A stretch of DNA of 31,254 nucleotides, taken from NCBI GenBank assembly GCA_035639875.1, contig DASQXE010000171.1:1-31254 (forward strand), read 5' to 3'. Source of the DNA: JAIBJP01 sp035639875. Lineage in GTDB: Bacteria > Actinomycetota > Thermoleophilia > Gaiellales > Gaiellaceae. Positions 30,445 to 31,254 of the stretch are shown here, in pieces (positions within the stretch are counted from its first letter, which is position 1; every line of letters starts with the position of its first letter). A program made the position numbers and the translations under genes. The notes under the pieces were generated by a model. It did not search any database, had not been told where the DNA came from, and saw only the letters and a program-made list of their open reading frames with translations.

Positions 30445-31218
30445 GTGCCCGGCCCGATCGATCTCTTGCGCCTAGCCGCGCTCGCCGTCTTCCTCGCCCT
30501 CGTGGCGGTCGGCCTGTGGCTGCTCGACGTGGCTTGGTGGGTGGTCCCGCCGGTGATGATCGTCGCCTGGCTGATCGCCGCGACGATCGAAGCCATGGCC
30601 TGGCGCCAGCCGCGCCCGGGGCCCGTCGTGCAAATCCAAGAAGAGCACGCGCCCGAGCCCGCTCCGACTCCGGTCGAGCCGCCGGTCGTCCCTCCCGCGG
30701 AGGCGATCGTCCCCCCGCCGCCGCCGGAGTCCGTCCCCGAGCCGGCGGAGGAGCCGATCGCCGAAGCCGCGCCGAGGGAAGAGGCAGAGCGGCCGCAGGA
30801 TGCCGAGCCGCCACCCGAAGAAGAGCCCCCGCCGGCACCCGAACCCAAAGCGCCGCCCGTACCGGTCGCGCCGGCTCCCAGCCGGCAGGAACCGCCGCGC
30901 GAGCGTCGACGCCGAGTGCGTCTCCTGCCGACGCCCGCGCGGCCCGAACCGAGGCCCGAGGCCGCATCTCCGGTCGCGGAGTCTCCCCTCGTCGCTTTTC
31001 AGCCACGGACGTTCGAGCCTCGCCGCTGGAACATCTGGGATCTCGAGCGGATCGCCAGGGAGCAGACGAGGGAGCATCCGGAACGTCGCGATGAGCTGGC
31101 CTTCCTCTTCGTTCATCTCCGTCAGTTCGCTGACGCCGACGGATCGCTTCCGGCCGAGTTCGACGCTCTCGTGCGCGAGACTTTCGGCGGCTTGCTCGAA
31201 CAGCCCCACAGCGTGTGA
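30445..31218 (+). CDS. Membrane protein with Pro/Glu-rich linker and small C-terminal domain
   Basis: 257 residues from the GTG at 30445. Two membrane helices (about 7-27 and 32-50) are followed by a long Pro/Glu/Ala-rich stretch (about 65-180, with runs such as VPPPPPESVPEP), an Arg-rich patch (RERRRRVR) and a compact C-terminal domain (about 195-257) with RRWNIWDLERIAREQ and ELAFLFVHLRQFADADG. The C-terminal domain is not one I recognise, but it looks well folded. The linker would let it reach away from the membrane. Position after the DivIVA-like gene suggests a shared role in cell envelope or division (inference). Confidence 0.65.
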   Translation: MPGPIDLLRLAALAVFLALVAVGLWLLDVAWWVVPPVMIVAWLIAATIEAMAWRQPRPGPVVQIQEEHAPEPAPTPVEPPVVPPAEAIVPPPPPESVPEPAEEPIAEAAPREEAERPQDAEPPPEEEPPPAPEPKAPPVPVAPAPSRQEPPRERRRRVRLLPTPARPEPRPEAASPVAESPLVAFQPRTFEPRRWNIWDLERIAREQTREHPERRDELAFLFVHLRQFADADGSLPAEFDALVRETFGGLLEQPHSV

Positions 31219-31231
31219 CTCCGGCTTTGCT

Positions 31232-31251
31232 CCAGCGCCAAGCGGCGCTGG
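31232..31251 (+). terminator. Hairpin after the last gene
   Basis: CCAGCGCC (31232-31239) pairs perfectly with GGCGCTGG (31244-31251) around AAGC, 13 nt past the stop codon. Whether a T-run follows is outside the window. Confidence 0.5.
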
Positions 31252-31254
31252 CGG

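Overview
This is a high-GC stretch of bacterial chromosome with tightly packed, often overlapping genes, many GTG starts, and TAnnnT-type -10 boxes lying directly in front of start codons. The gene set and protein style suggest an uncultured or little-studied Actinomycetota, most likely class Thermoleophilia. That placement is inference; no rRNA or marker phylogeny is available here. I see no CRISPR array, transposase, prophage or plasmid gene.

Layout. (1) About 1-6600 is the end of a surface-glycan locus. A partial kinase-like gene on + faces a compact minus-strand operon: a Wzz-like chain-length protein fused to a degenerate BY-kinase domain, a methyltransferase-like/aminoglycoside-phosphotransferase-like fusion, a nucleotidyltransferase/thymidylate-kinase-like fusion and a GT4 glycosyltransferase. 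(2) 6600-10160 holds a small membrane protein, a nucleotide-sugar epimerase/dehydratase, a secreted calcineurin-like phosphoesterase and a secreted AcpA/PLC-type phosphoesterase. (3) 10250-11020 has tRNA-Glu(CUC) and tRNA-Gln(CUG) on minus, separated by hairpins and what looks like a decayed C-terminus of an asparagine synthase. (4) 11076-17544 has a propeller lipoprotein facing a minus-strand set of two half ABC exporters (a likely heterodimer with one degenerate ATP site), a YciC-like membrane protein and an HD-domain protein. A 134-bp inverted-repeat element sits exactly between the two convergent stop codons.

(5) 17594-25045 is histidine catabolism. hutH-hutU-hutI is a tight operon taking histidine to formiminoglutamate, and a stand-alone glutamate formimidoyltransferase (ftcD) on the same strand would finish the route to glutamate. 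An MFS permease and an M55 (DppA-type) aminopeptidase lie between them on the other strand. (6) 25082-29461 has a small membrane protein, a cupin, and the operon MBL hydrolase-hisS-aspS, joined by 4-nt overlaps. (7) 29542-31218 has a DivIVA-like coiled-coil protein and a proline/glutamate-rich membrane protein.

The best candidates for new biology are the glycan operon with two unusual fusions, a kinase-dead BY-kinase and two related kinase-like proteins; the 134-bp inverted-repeat element; and the repeated leaderless-promoter arrangement. Conserved active-site positions also look changed in the HD protein (HD to HC), the MBL hydrolase (second metal His to Asp) and HisRS (motif-2 Gln to His).
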